From contig JASLBZ010000127.1 of assembly GCA_030146285.1 (NCBI GenBank), positions 1 through 29,802 on the forward strand: 29,802 nt of DNA. Reading direction: 5' to 3'. The notes beneath the pieces were generated by a model. It made no database searches and was not told where the DNA came from. It worked only from the letters and a program-made list of their open reading frames with translations. Source of the DNA: Neisseriaceae bacterium. GTDB taxonomy: Bacteria > Pseudomonadota > Gammaproteobacteria > Burkholderiales > Neisseriaceae. Shown piece by piece: positions 15,543-23,306 of this stretch. A program made the translations under genes and the position numbers. The first letter of the stretch is position 1, and every line of letters begins with the position of its first letter.

Positions 15543-16634
15543 TTAAACATTGAATAAGAAGTTAATCACATCACCATCTTGGACAATGTATTCTTTGCCT
15601 TCAGCTCGCATTTTACCTGCTTCTTTGGCCTTGGCTTCACCACCTAGCGCAATAAAATCTTCAAATGCAATCACTTGGGCACGAATAAAACCACGCTCAA
15701 AGTCAGTGTGAATCACACCAGCAGCTTGTGGAGCGGTATCGCCTTTGCGAATCGTCCAAGCACGCACTTCTTTCACACCTGCGGTGAAATATGTTTGCAA
15801 GCCCAACAATTCATAACCTGCACGAATCAAACGATTCAAACCTGGCTCAACCAAACCCATTTCTGATAAGAATTCTTCTTTGTCTGCATCGTCTAAGTCT
15901 GCAATTTCAGATTCAATGGCAGCACAAACAGCAACAACTGGTGCACCTTCTTTGTTGGCATATTCGGTTAATTTGTCTAACAATGGATTGTTTTCAAAAC
16001 CATCTTCAGAAACGTTTGCCACAAACATTGCAGGTTTGATGGTCAACAAGCAATAAGGCTTAATCGAAGCCAATTCTTCTGCATCCAAACCCAAAGCACG
16101 AATCGGCAAGCCTTCATCTAAGTGCTGTTGGCATTTTTGCAAAGTGCTTACCAATTTAACAGCGTCTTTGTCGCCGCTTCTGGCTCGCTTGCCTTCACGC
16201 TCAATTGCACGCTCAACAGAAGCCAAATCAGCCAAAGCCAATTCTGTACCAATGGTTTCAATATCCGAAATGGGATCAACACGACCGGCAACGTGAATCA
16301 CATTGTCATCTTCAAAACAACGCACCACGTTCACAATCGCATCAGTTTCACGAATGTTGGCCAAGAACTGGTTGCCCAAGCCTTCGCCTTTACTTGCACC
16401 TGCAACCAAGCCGGCAATGTCAACGAATTCAACAATGGCTGGTTGCATTTTTTGTGGATTCACAATTTTGGCCAAGTCATCCATACGACTGTCTGGCACT
16501 TCTACGATGCCCACATTCGGCTCAATGGTGCAAAACGGATAGTTTGCTGCTTCAATACCTGCTTTGGTCAATGCATTGAACAAAGTTGATTTGCCAACGT
16601 TAGGTAGACCGACAATACCGCATTTCAAACTCAT
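15543..16634 (-). CDS. ychF: Ribosome-binding ATPase YchF/EngD (Obg family)
   Basis: YchF is a universally conserved Obg-family P-loop protein that prefers ATP over GTP, binds the ribosome and is tied to the oxidative stress response in E. coli. The P-loop GLPNVGKS is at residues 9-16, the switch region has DIAGLVAGASKGEGLGNQFL, and NVSEDG occupies the position of the G4 motif, where the loss of the usual NKxD explains the ATP preference. The C-terminal TGS domain ends with the typical GKEYIVQDGDVINFLFNV. The length of 363 residues is exactly that of the family. It is transcribed alone, between the panC terminator and its own. Confidence 0.97.
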   Translation of the reverse strand: MSLKCGIVGLPNVGKSTLFNALTKAGIEAANYPFCTIEPNVGIVEVPDSRMDDLAKIVNPQKMQPAIVEFVDIAGLVAGASKGEGLGNQFLANIRETDAIVNVVRCFEDDNVIHVAGRVDPISDIETIGTELALADLASVERAIEREGKRARSGDKDAVKLVSTLQKCQQHLDEGLPIRALGLDAEELASIKPYCLLTIKPAMFVANVSEDGFENNPLLDKLTEYANKEGAPVVAVCAAIESEIADLDDADKEEFLSEMGLVEPGLNRLIRAGYELLGLQTYFTAGVKEVRAWTIRKGDTAPQAAGVIHTDFERGFIRAQVIAFEDFIALGGEAKAKEAGKMRAEGKEYIVQDGDVINFLFNV

Positions 16635-16690
16635 AACATACCCACAAATAAAGTTAAAATTTTAAGGCGCAATTGTAACACATTCGCCCA

Positions 16691-16727
16691 TAAAAATTGC
16701 GACCGAGGCGCAAACTTCGGTCGCAAT
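16691..16727 (-). terminator. Intrinsic terminator after panC
   Basis: ATTGCGACCGA (16696-16706) and TCGGTCGCAAT (16717-16727) are perfect eleven-base arms with a ten-base loop; on the minus strand TTTTA follows. Confidence 0.88.
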
Positions 16728-16749
16728 CTAGTCAAATCAAGTGATTGGC

Positions 16750-17586
16750 TTATGCCAAATCCACCTCGATATTGTCAATTAGGCGGGTACTGCCCAAACG
16801 CGCAGCCACCAAAACCACCACATGTTTATCACCTGCATGGGCCACTTCCAATGTTTTGGCATGGCGAACTTCAACATAATCCACTACCCAGCCATTGGCT
16901 GTTAAAAATTCAGCCATTTCTTCTTCCAAAACCGCATAATCTTGACGACCTGCACGGATTTGCTCAGCCACACCACACAATGCTTTATAAAGTTCTGGTG
17001 CTTTGCTACGTTCTTCTGCAGTTAAATAAGCATTGCGACTGGACAATGCCAAGCCATCAGGAGCACGTCCTGTATCCACAGGAACAATGCGAATGTCCAT
17101 ATTCAAGTCTTGTACAAAGCCTTCAATAATGGCCAATTGCTGGCCATCTTTTTTGCCAAAACAAGCCACATCCGGTTTCACAATATTGAACAACTTGGTC
17201 ACCACCGTGGCTACGCCTCGAAAGTGTCCTGGGCGAAAAGCGCCACATAACTGCGCTTGCAAATGCGGTGGTTCAACGTTGTAATCTTGACCTACGTGTG
17301 GGTACAACTCTTTTTCACTCGGAGCAAACAACACGGCAACAGATTCTGCGTCTAACTTGGCTGCATCTTGCTCTAAAGTTCGTGGGTATTCATCGAAATC
17401 TTCACCTTGCACAAACTGTAAGCGGTTTACAAAAATACTAACCACCACATGTTCGGCCTCTTGCTTAGCACGTTTAACCAATGCTAAGTGACCTTCGTGC
17501 AAATTGCCCATGGTTGGAACAAACGCCACCGTACCCACTTGCTGACGCCATTCACGCAGCTCTTTGATTGTATGGATAATACGCAT
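16750..17586 (-). CDS. panC: Pantothenate synthetase (pantoate-beta-alanine ligase)
   Basis: PanC joins pantoate and beta-alanine with ATP to make pantothenate, the precursor of coenzyme A. The class I nucleotidyl-transferase signature PTMGNLHEGH is at residues 24-33, and VSIFVNRLQF, GHFRGVATVVTKLFNIVKPD, CFGKKDGQQLAII and ALSSRNAYL follow in the family order. The length of 278 residues is usual. AGGAAG five bases before the ATG fixes the start. It is apart from panB here: the lipoprotein gene at 17781-19199 and terminators lie between them. Asn occupies the position after VNRLQF where most homologues have VNPTQF; the Pro-to-Arg change in that loop is a small oddity. Confidence 0.96.
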   Translation of the reverse strand: MRIIHTIKELREWRQQVGTVAFVPTMGNLHEGHLALVKRAKQEAEHVVVSIFVNRLQFVQGEDFDEYPRTLEQDAAKLDAESVAVLFAPSEKELYPHVGQDYNVEPPHLQAQLCGAFRPGHFRGVATVVTKLFNIVKPDVACFGKKDGQQLAIIEGFVQDLNMDIRIVPVDTGRAPDGLALSSRNAYLTAEERSKAPELYKALCGVAEQIRAGRQDYAVLEEEMAEFLTANGWVVDYVEVRHAKTLEVAHAGDKHVVVLVAARLGSTRLIDNIEVDLA

Positions 17587-17647
17587 ACAGCTTCCTTTTT
17601 CTTGCTTTTTGTTCTTGTTATTTTGTCAATACAAGCGCAAATTATCA

Positions 17648-17717
17648 TCACGATTTTGCCAGCAATCAGCCTGACAAACCAAAGTTCGCATTGTACGCTT
17701 GAAAAATAAAATCGTGA
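17648..17717. other. Spaced inverted repeat upstream of panC
   Basis: TCACGATTTT (17648-17657) and AAAATCGTGA (17708-17717) are perfect ten-base arms 50 bases apart. A further pair AAGCG (17634-17638) and CGCTT (17696-17700) crosses it. The region is 60-130 bases before panC, where control sites would be expected. Confidence 0.3.
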
Positions 17718-17740
17718 AACTTAATCAACAATACCCCAAC

Positions 17741-17765
17741 AAAAAGCAGCCTTCAGGCTGCCTTT
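17741..17765 (-). terminator. Terminator of the 472-residue lipoprotein gene, containing a DUS
   Basis: GCAGCC (17746-17751) and GGCTGC (17756-17761) form the stem with a TTCA loop; on the minus strand a T run follows. Confidence 0.8.
17752..17763 (-). repeat. DNA uptake sequence, Kingella dialect (12/12)
   Basis: AGGCAGCCTGAA on the minus strand, forming one side and the loop of the terminator hairpin at 17741-17765. Confidence 0.75.
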
Positions 17766-17780
17766 GTTTATCCAGATTCC

Positions 17781-19199
17781 TTACAAGTATCGAGCTTCCT
17801 TGGCCACATGATCCATCAAACGCTCCATATCGCGCTTAGCATCAGCTTCAACCATTTTACACAACTGCTCTGCTTTTAAGAGTGAGCCAGAAGTGGACGG
17901 CTTGGCATTTGGCGGCACATCACCTGAATAGCTTATTTTGGTTTGACTGGACTCAGATTCATACTGAAAATCTCGACTGCTGCCAAACACACCGCGCACA
18001 TCAACAACCACGCTCAAATCAAAATCATTTCTTTGTGTTTGTGTGTGTTTTTGATAATAATGCACCACACCATCAGCCCCGCTCCAAGAAAGTTTTTGTG
18101 TCTCTTGGCTAATCGGTCTTTCTTTAAAACGGTTTTTATAATCCACAGACACAACCACATCGGCTTGGCTTCGTGAACGGATTTTAAAGGGATAAGCTTG
18201 AAATGCTTTTTCAATCGGTGTTTGTAATACAGAAGCCAGATGACCATAGCCTGAATATGAAGAGCTGCCTTGACAATAATCACGGCTGTTCCGTACAAAA
18301 ACCTCATACGAAACAAAAATCATGCCTTGGCTTCTTAATGAATCGGCCAGTGCTGTGCTGTTTTTGAAAACGCCATAAGGTGCATAAACAGCAGCAGCTT
18401 GTCGGTACAAATCGGCAGCTTCACGCAGTGACAATTTGGTTTTGCCAAGGTTTGCTTTTAATGCTGCTTGATCGTACAAATGATTTGCCTGTTCTGTGCG
18501 CCAAATCTTATCGTACTTGGCGGCTTTGAGCGCAGCGTCCTTAAAATGACCATACTCTTTAAAAGTATCTCGTGCCTTGGCATACTGCTCACTGGCTTGT
18601 TTGTATTGCTGTGCTTTGACTGAGATCTCAGCCAAATCATAATAATCTTGTGCCAAATGGGTTTTGTAAGCTTTATTGGCATTGGCTGCTAATTGCCGGA
18701 TATCTTGGTAATCGGCATAGCTTAAACCTGTTGTATACGCCATTGCTTGGGCTCGATACATTTCAGTGTTTGTCGGCCGAATGGATTTGCCTTTGGCGTA
18801 ATACAATTTGGCAATGTCTTGCTTAAGTGCAACCAAAGGATAGCGCTGGTTAAAATCCACAAACTGATTGCTGTAAAACCCAGTGCCTAGCAAAACCCGT
18901 GCATCATGTATGGCAACCAGACGCAAGATCGCCTGATCTTGATTTGTACTTGGCAATGCTTCTATTTGAGCAATGGCATCCTGTATTCCTTGCAACCATT
19001 TCTTTTTGGTTACTTGCAATGGATAGTCTTGTTTGGCATCCAGTTTTTGAGTAATGATGCGAATGCTGCCCACATAATCACCTCGTTCAAACAAACCATT
19101 GGCTTTTTGCATGGTGCTTGCACAAGCGCCCAGCAGCAAACAACAAAACAAACTCAGAAAAACATGTTGAATTTTTGAACCACATCTTGGTATTTTCAT
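17781..19199 (-). CDS. Large lipoprotein with TPR-like helices, family not recognised
   Basis: I do not recognise this family. The 472-residue product begins with a lipoprotein signal (MKIPRCGSK, a hydrophobic core, lipobox LGAC with Cys26), so it is anchored in the envelope, probably the outer membrane, as Ala-Ser follows the Cys rather than Asp. Residues about 30-300 are helical and repetitive in the TPR manner (for example AEISVKAQQYKQASEQYAKA and ADLYRQAAAVYAPYG). A distinct C-terminal domain of about 150 residues has a beta-rich look (ADVVVSVDYKN, FDLSVVVDVRGVF) and ends in a basic-acidic helix. I chose ATG 19199 since AGG lies seven bases before it; an in-frame codon at 19220 is an alternative. 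It stands alone between terminators, splitting panB from panC. Confidence 0.75.
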   Translation of the reverse strand: MKIPRCGSKIQHVFLSLFCCLLLGACASTMQKANGLFERGDYVGSIRIITQKLDAKQDYPLQVTKKKWLQGIQDAIAQIEALPSTNQDQAILRLVAIHDARVLLGTGFYSNQFVDFNQRYPLVALKQDIAKLYYAKGKSIRPTNTEMYRAQAMAYTTGLSYADYQDIRQLAANANKAYKTHLAQDYYDLAEISVKAQQYKQASEQYAKARDTFKEYGHFKDAALKAAKYDKIWRTEQANHLYDQAALKANLGKTKLSLREAADLYRQAAAVYAPYGVFKNSTALADSLRSQGMIFVSYEVFVRNSRDYCQGSSSYSGYGHLASVLQTPIEKAFQAYPFKIRSRSQADVVVSVDYKNRFKERPISQETQKLSWSGADGVVHYYQKHTQTQRNDFDLSVVVDVRGVFGSSRDFQYESESSQTKISYSGDVPPNAKPSTSGSLLKAEQLCKMVEADAKRDMERLMDHVAKEARYL

Positions 19200-19277
19200 T
19201 GGTAACCTGACTATTATCAAATCCAGACAATACGATTTCGGATGGCAATTTTTGACTCAACCACACCACAAACCCAC

Positions 19278-19309
19278 AAAAAATGCCAATATTCCACAAT
19301 ATTGGCATT
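19278..19309 (-). terminator. Terminator after panB
   Basis: AATGCCAATATT (19282-19293) and AATATTGGCATT (19298-19309) are perfect twelve-base arms with a CCAC loop; on the minus strand TTTTTT follows. It closes the pcnB-folK-dNK-panB operon. Confidence 0.92.
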
Positions 19310-19326
19310 CACTTCACTTGTGTTAT

Positions 19327-20121
19327 TTATTCAGAAAAGCAATGCTCCGCAGCTGGGAATGTTTTGGCTTTGACCTCATCAACATAGGCTTTGACCGCGG
19401 CTTGGATGCTGTTTTGTCCTTGCATGAAGTTTTTGACAAACTTGGCTGTTTTGCCTGGAAAAATACCCAACATATCTTGAACCACCAACACCTGACCATC
19501 ACAATCCACACCAGCACCAATACCAATGGTCGGGCATGCAAGCGACTCAGTCACCAGTTTACCTAACGCAGCCGGAACACATTCCATCAACACAATGCTC
19601 GCACCGGCTTCTTCATGCGCTTTGGCATCCGCTAACAGCATTTGCGCTGCCACATCACCTTTGCCTTGTACCTTATAACCGCCCATGGCATTAACTGACT
19701 GTGGTGTTAAGCCAATGTGAGCACAAACTGGAATGCCACGCATTTGCAAAAACGCTGTGGTTTCTGCCATGTATTGACCACCTTCAAGTTTGACCATGTG
19801 TGCACCTGCAGCCATCAAAGCACTGGCACTGGCAAAAGCCTGTTCTTTACTTTGTTGGTAACTGCCAAAAGGCAAGTCTGCTACCACCATTGCATGGCTT
19901 GAGCCTTGCACAACCGCTTGGGTATGGTAAATCATGTGTTCCAATGTCACAGGCAATGTTGAAGACTTGCCTTGAATGGTCATCCCCAATGAGTCGCCCA
20001 CCAACAATGTATCGACTTGCGCAGCATCCATTAACCCTGCAAAACTGGCATCATAGCAAGTTAGCATGGTGATTTTATCACCTGCTGCTTTCATTTTTTG
20101 GAGGGTACTCACTGTAATCAT
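19327..20121 (-). CDS. panB: 3-methyl-2-oxobutanoate hydroxymethyltransferase (ketopantoate hydroxymethyltransferase)
   Basis: PanB adds a hydroxymethyl group from methylene-tetrahydrofolate to 2-oxoisovalerate, the first committed step of pantothenate synthesis. TCYDASFAG, the metal ligand Asp in LLVGDSLGM, PFGSY, VKLEGG, HIGLTPQSV and LMECVPA (catalytic Glu) are all present, followed by IGIGAGVDCDGQVLVVQDMLG. I chose ATG 20121 (264 residues, as in E. coli), preceded by TAGGA at good distance; the frame extends eight codons upstream to a TTG. It shares an operon with folK, which fits its need for folate. panC is in a separate unit and panE/panD are not in the window. Confidence 0.96.
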   Translation of the reverse strand: MITVSTLQKMKAAGDKITMLTCYDASFAGLMDAAQVDTLLVGDSLGMTIQGKSSTLPVTLEHMIYHTQAVVQGSSHAMVVADLPFGSYQQSKEQAFASASALMAAGAHMVKLEGGQYMAETTAFLQMRGIPVCAHIGLTPQSVNAMGGYKVQGKGDVAAQMLLADAKAHEEAGASIVLMECVPAALGKLVTESLACPTIGIGAGVDCDGQVLVVQDMLGIFPGKTAKFVKNFMQGQNSIQAAVKAYVDEVKAKTFPAAEHCFSE

Positions 20122-20147
20122 TTTCAATCCTAACTTAACTTTCAAAC

Positions 20148-20178
20148 AAAAAGGCGTGAGCTGCTTAAGCGCCTTTTT
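20148..20178 (-). terminator. Terminator-like hairpin between the kinase gene and panB
   Basis: AAAAAGGCG (20148-20156) and CGCCTTTTT (20170-20178) pair perfectly, the right arm being the last codons of the kinase gene; on the minus strand the hairpin is followed by a T-rich stretch. It may let only part of the transcripts reach panB, whose start is 27 bases further on. Confidence 0.6.
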
Positions 20179-20803
20179 CTAAATTCAAATAATGTCTTGA
20201 GCCTTGCATGTTTTGCATGGCTTCAAGCAACATCGCAAAATGCTCTTCGTTGTGAATGAAATCCAATTCATCTGTATTGGCAATCAACAACGGTGCATGT
20301 TGGTACAAGTGGAAAAAACGACTGTATTCTTCATGAACTTGTTGCAAATACCCGGCTGGAAAAACATGGTTCATGTCCATGTCTTTTTGCTGAGCATTGG
20401 CTTTTTTGCCTTCAAACGAGTCTTGTAAATAAATCACCAAATCTGGAACAGGATACTCTGGCATCACTTTGCGCTTGAGCTGCCAATATAAGGTTTGCTC
20501 TTTGTCATCTAGCACAATGGGCACAAAAATTTGGTCTTTTTCCAACAAGAAATCCCCAACAATTTTGGTGTTGTTGGCATCTTCATGGGTAATCATTTGC
20601 GCCGCTTCGGTGCGGCTCATTAAAAAGGCCAACTGCGTTGACATGCCATGATTGGCTGCATTCAAATAAAATGACATTAAAAATGGATTGCTTTCTGGCG
20701 TCTCTTGTAACAGCTCGCATTCGAGTGTTTTAGCCAGTTTATGGCTTAATGCTGATTTTCCACTGCCAATCGCGCCTTCTACCACAATGTAACGATAATC
20801 CAT
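20165..20803 (-). CDS. Deoxynucleoside kinase (dNK/dGK family)
   Basis: This family phosphorylates deoxynucleosides at the 5' position for the salvage of dNTP precursors; which base it prefers cannot be read from the sequence. The P-loop GAIGSGKS is at residues 10-17, the lid and base-binding region includes FLMSRTEAAQ, and the segment PDLVIYLQ with the downstream helix HEEYSRFFHLYQ is typical of the dNK fold. I chose ATG 20803 (212 residues), with AAGGG six bases before it; the frame runs nine codons further upstream. It lies between folK and panB in the same operon, 44 bases after folK. A kinase of this type is often seen beside folK and panB in proteobacteria. Confidence 0.88.
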   Translation of the reverse strand: MDYRYIVVEGAIGSGKSALSHKLAKTLECELLQETPESNPFLMSFYLNAANHGMSTQLAFLMSRTEAAQMITHEDANNTKIVGDFLLEKDQIFVPIVLDDKEQTLYWQLKRKVMPEYPVPDLVIYLQDSFEGKKANAQQKDMDMNHVFPAGYLQQVHEEYSRFFHLYQHAPLLIANTDELDFIHNEEHFAMLLEAMQNMQGSRHYLNLEKGA

Positions 20804-20847
20804 TTTTATCCCTTTGTTATTGATTTTCATGTGCTGCTTATTAAAAT

Positions 20848-21357
20848 TTATGCAGATTGACTCTCAGTCAACTGACGTACGCCTTGCTCTTGTAAAACAA
20901 CAGCCAATGCACTGGCTGTATCTTGTCCAGATAATCGATAGTTTGGCAATATTTCTGCCAAAGGCACCATCACAAAACCACGCTCATGGGCTCGAGGATG
21001 GGGCAAAATCAAGGTCTTACTGTGGTGTTTTTGGTGTGCATAATCAATAATATCCAAATCCAATGTTCGAGGTGCATTTTGAAACGTGCGCACCCGACCA
21101 AAAGCATTTTCAATCTCTTGCAACATACCAAGTAATGCCTCTGCATCCACTTCGGTTTTCACCGCAACCACCGCATTGATAAAGTCATCTTGCTCAACAT
21201 AACCCACAGGAGTGGTCACATAAAATGATGATTTTTTTTCAACAGTAACGCCTTTTAGCTGATCAATAGCATCAATGGCTGCCAATAATTTTTGTTTGGG
21301 GTCATCTAAATTGCTGCCTAAGGCAATCAATACCCAATTTTCATTCTGTTCTGACAT
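20848..21357 (-). CDS. folK: 2-amino-4-hydroxy-6-hydroxymethyldihydropteridine pyrophosphokinase
   Basis: FolK moves pyrophosphate from ATP to hydroxymethyl-dihydropterin in folate synthesis. Typical features are the N-terminal ALGSNLDDPKQKL, the FYVTTPVG stretch, NAVVAVKTE, the FGRVR loop and the signature APRTLDLDIIDY with the two metal-binding Asp residues, then LPHPRAHERGFVMVPLAEI. I chose ATG 21357 (169 residues), since the longer open frame runs back into pcnB; AAGAG is seven bases upstream and includes part of the pcnB stop region. Only four bases separate it from the pcnB stop, which shows translational coupling. Confidence 0.95.
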   Translation of the reverse strand: MSEQNENWVLIALGSNLDDPKQKLLAAIDAIDQLKGVTVEKKSSFYVTTPVGYVEQDDFINAVVAVKTEVDAEALLGMLQEIENAFGRVRTFQNAPRTLDLDIIDYAHQKHHSKTLILPHPRAHERGFVMVPLAEILPNYRLSGQDTASALAVVLQEQGVRQLTESQSA

Positions 21358-21361
21358 GCGT

Positions 21362-22780
21362 TTACTCTTGGGTATTGTTCTTAGAAGTTTGTCTTGGCTT
21401 AGCGCGTCGGCGATATGTACTGCGGCGCGGTTGATTGCCACCACGATTGTCCATGCTTTCTTGTGCCGACTGCTGAATGGCTTGCTTCACCTGTCCTCTA
21501 GAAACCGCTTGATTTTTGTGGCTGTTTTGCTCTTTAAGCATCAATTCTTGGGTAATGGTATCCACACGTTGGAACTGCGTCCACCACTCAACCAAATCAG
21601 AATCCACTTCGCCCACAGAAGCACGCAATGCCATAAAGTCATATGCCGCACGAAAACGAGGTTGTTCCAATGTTTTCAATGCGCGAACACCGCGTCTGAA
21701 ATCAAACTGCACTTGCATTTGCCAAATTTCACGCATAATGGCACTGATTTTATGTGGCACGCCCCACTGGCGCTCCATGCGCTCTTTAATATCCGCAATG
21801 GCTGTATTCAAGCCATGAGCATCTTTATAGCCTTTGGCAACATAAGCAGCCCAAGCCGATTCCACACTTGGCCACAGCGTGGCTGCCAAAATAAAGCCCA
21901 CTGAGACATTTTTATGTGCTCGAATGCGTTCATCTGTATTATCAAGCGCTTGCTTTACAAACGGCGTATCGATGCCTTGTTCAAACAAGATATTCAAATA
22001 GGGGTGAATTTTCTGGGTGAGTCCCAATTCTGAGAATCGTTGCAAACAATAATGAGCTTGCCCACACAACAATAACTTAATGACTTCATCAAACAGTCGA
22101 GCAACCGGTTCATTTTGCAAATTGGCTGCACATTTAACCAAAGGCGCTTGTGTTTCTGGTGCAATTTCAAAACCCAATTTAGAAGACAGGCGCACTGCGC
22201 GTAAAATACGCACCGGGTCTTCTTGGTAACGGACTTCAGGGTCGCCAATCATCACCAGTTTGCGTGCATGAACATCATCTACACCGCCTAGCTGATCCAA
22301 AACCACATTACTAAAAGGATCAAAATACAAGGCATTGCAAGTAAAGTCTCGACGCAAAGCATCTGTGACTTGTGTACCGTATTCATTGTCCTTCATGATT
22401 CGGCCACTGTCATTTTGATGCGCTTGTCCACCACGGAATGTTGTCACTTCAATGGTTTCAGGCCCCACCATCACATGAACAATACGAAATCGGCGTCCAA
22501 TAATGCGGCTGCGTCGAAACATCTTTCGGATTTGCTCAGGAGAGGCATTGGTCGCCACATCAAAGTCTTTGGGTTCGATACCCAATAACAGATCCCGCAC
22601 AGCACCACCGACAACATAAGCTTCAAAGCCATGTTGTTGCAGTCTTTTTAGCACTTTTTCCGCAGCGAAATTTAAGTTAGAAGCACCCAAGCCTAACGCA
22701 TCGGCAGCATAGCTTGTGGCTTTGACCGTTGGCGAGGTTTGGCGATTGGAGAAAACTTTATTGAACCATTTTTTAAGCAT
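21362..22780 (-). CDS. pcnB: Poly(A) polymerase I
   Basis: PcnB adds 3' poly(A) tails that mark RNAs for decay. It is a class II nucleotidyltransferase of the tRNA CCA-transferase superfamily. The catalytic head has GG (58-59) in YVVGGAVRDLLLG and the acidic pair Asp72/Asp74 in KDFDVAT, followed by RRDFTCNALYFDP and QEDPVRILRAVRLSSKLGF. A long N-terminal leader and an arginine-rich C-terminal tail (ending RRSTYRRRAKPRQ and TSKNN) are typical of poly(A) polymerases and help to tell it from a CCA-adding enzyme; this assignment is likely but rests on those features. At 472 residues it is similar to the E. coli enzyme. It is the first gene of the operon with folK, the kinase and panB. Confidence 0.92.
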   Translation of the reverse strand: MLKKWFNKVFSNRQTSPTVKATSYAADALGLGASNLNFAAEKVLKRLQQHGFEAYVVGGAVRDLLLGIEPKDFDVATNASPEQIRKMFRRSRIIGRRFRIVHVMVGPETIEVTTFRGGQAHQNDSGRIMKDNEYGTQVTDALRRDFTCNALYFDPFSNVVLDQLGGVDDVHARKLVMIGDPEVRYQEDPVRILRAVRLSSKLGFEIAPETQAPLVKCAANLQNEPVARLFDEVIKLLLCGQAHYCLQRFSELGLTQKIHPYLNILFEQGIDTPFVKQALDNTDERIRAHKNVSVGFILAATLWPSVESAWAAYVAKGYKDAHGLNTAIADIKERMERQWGVPHKISAIMREIWQMQVQFDFRRGVRALKTLEQPRFRAAYDFMALRASVGEVDSDLVEWWTQFQRVDTITQELMLKEQNSHKNQAVSRGQVKQAIQQSAQESMDNRGGNQPRRSTYRRRAKPRQTSKNNTQE

Positions 22781-22841
22781 GAGTCACAATTTAAATAGAT
22801 TCGAAACAATCAATTAACAGCATTTATTTCACAATAAACAG

Positions 22842-22853
22842 TGCCAATTGGCA
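22842..22853. promoter_or_regulatory. Perfect 12-base palindrome downstream of the pcnB promoter
   Basis: TGCCAATTGGCA lies just inside the predicted pcnB transcript, about ten bases after the likely start site. This is a possible operator. Confidence 0.35.
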
Positions 22854-22865
22854 TATATGGGTTTC

Positions 22866-22894
22866 ATTATAACTTGGATTGTTTAATTTTTTAA
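22866..22894 (-). promoter_or_regulatory. Probable pcnB operon promoter
   Basis: On the minus strand a perfect TATAAT (22866-22871) follows TTAAAA (22889-22894) after 17 bases. The leader would be about 80 bases. Confidence 0.5.
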
Positions 22895-22970
22895 ACATTC
22901 TTAACGTTACTTACACAATCATTCCCAAAATAAATCCTGTGAAGCCATACCAAGCCATGCAAATATCGGT

Positions 22971-22976
22971 TATAAT
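22971..22976 (+). promoter_or_regulatory. Probable -10 box of the DUF3460-pur operon
   Basis: A perfect TATAAT, about 115 bases before the DUF3460 start. The -35 position (near 22948) does not resemble TTGACA. Confidence 0.45.
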
Positions 22977-23090
22977 TTTTTTAATATTGCTGACTTCGGT
23001 CACGGAATGATTGTATTTTTAAAATTAAATTAGCCAATAACAAGCCTGCTTAGCGCTTGTCTATTGCACCGCGTTTTTTGGGAAAATTGT

Positions 23091-23279
23091 ATGCTTAACT
23101 ACGTTTCAGACTATACCAAATTTATGAATGAATATTTGGAAGAACATCCAGATGTTGCAGCCAGCCGCATTGCCAACCGCGCAATCTTGTGGGATGTTAA
23201 ACTTAACCCAGAAGAGCAAGAAGATTTTAACCAGTCTGAACTGGCAAAACCAGCTTACGCATACCAATCCAATAAGTAA
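23091..23279 (+). CDS. DUF3460 family protein
   Basis: A 62-residue acidic, soluble protein matching the small DUF3460 family, which is found in Betaproteobacteria and has no known function. The recognisable pattern is a start like YxSDxTKFxxxxxxxxP, then RAxLWDVKLxxEEQ and a final PAYxYQ. I chose ATG 23091; the open frame extends nine codons further back, but the family begins at this Met. There is no strong ribosome binding site. It is the first gene of a plus-strand series with gaps of 27 bases or less. Confidence 0.82.
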   Translation: MLNYVSDYTKFMNEYLEEHPDVAASRIANRAILWDVKLNPEEQEDFNQSELAKPAYAYQSNK

Positions 23280-23306
23280 TTCTTTTTCAGCGACTGTGCT
23301 CATACC

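Larger units (their letters stand above)
22781..23090. other. Divergent intergenic region between pcnB and the DUF3460 operon
   Basis: No gene is supported in these 310 bases. It holds a palindrome (22842-22853), a minus-strand promoter for pcnB (22866-22894) and a plus-strand -10 box (22971-22976). An ACAAGC/GCTTGT hairpin at 23040-23060 lies 30 bases before the DUF3460 gene. The stretch 22895-22970 shows nothing more. Confidence 0.6.

Noticed and set aside
16122..16589. 155-codon plus-strand frame opposite ychF
   Set aside because: It is a shadow of the highly conserved ychF; the composition (Asn, Cys and Phe rich) is that of antisense translation.
21275..21904. 209-codon plus-strand frame across folK and pcnB
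   Set aside because: It runs antisense to two well-identified genes, and its His/Cys-rich product resembles no protein family.
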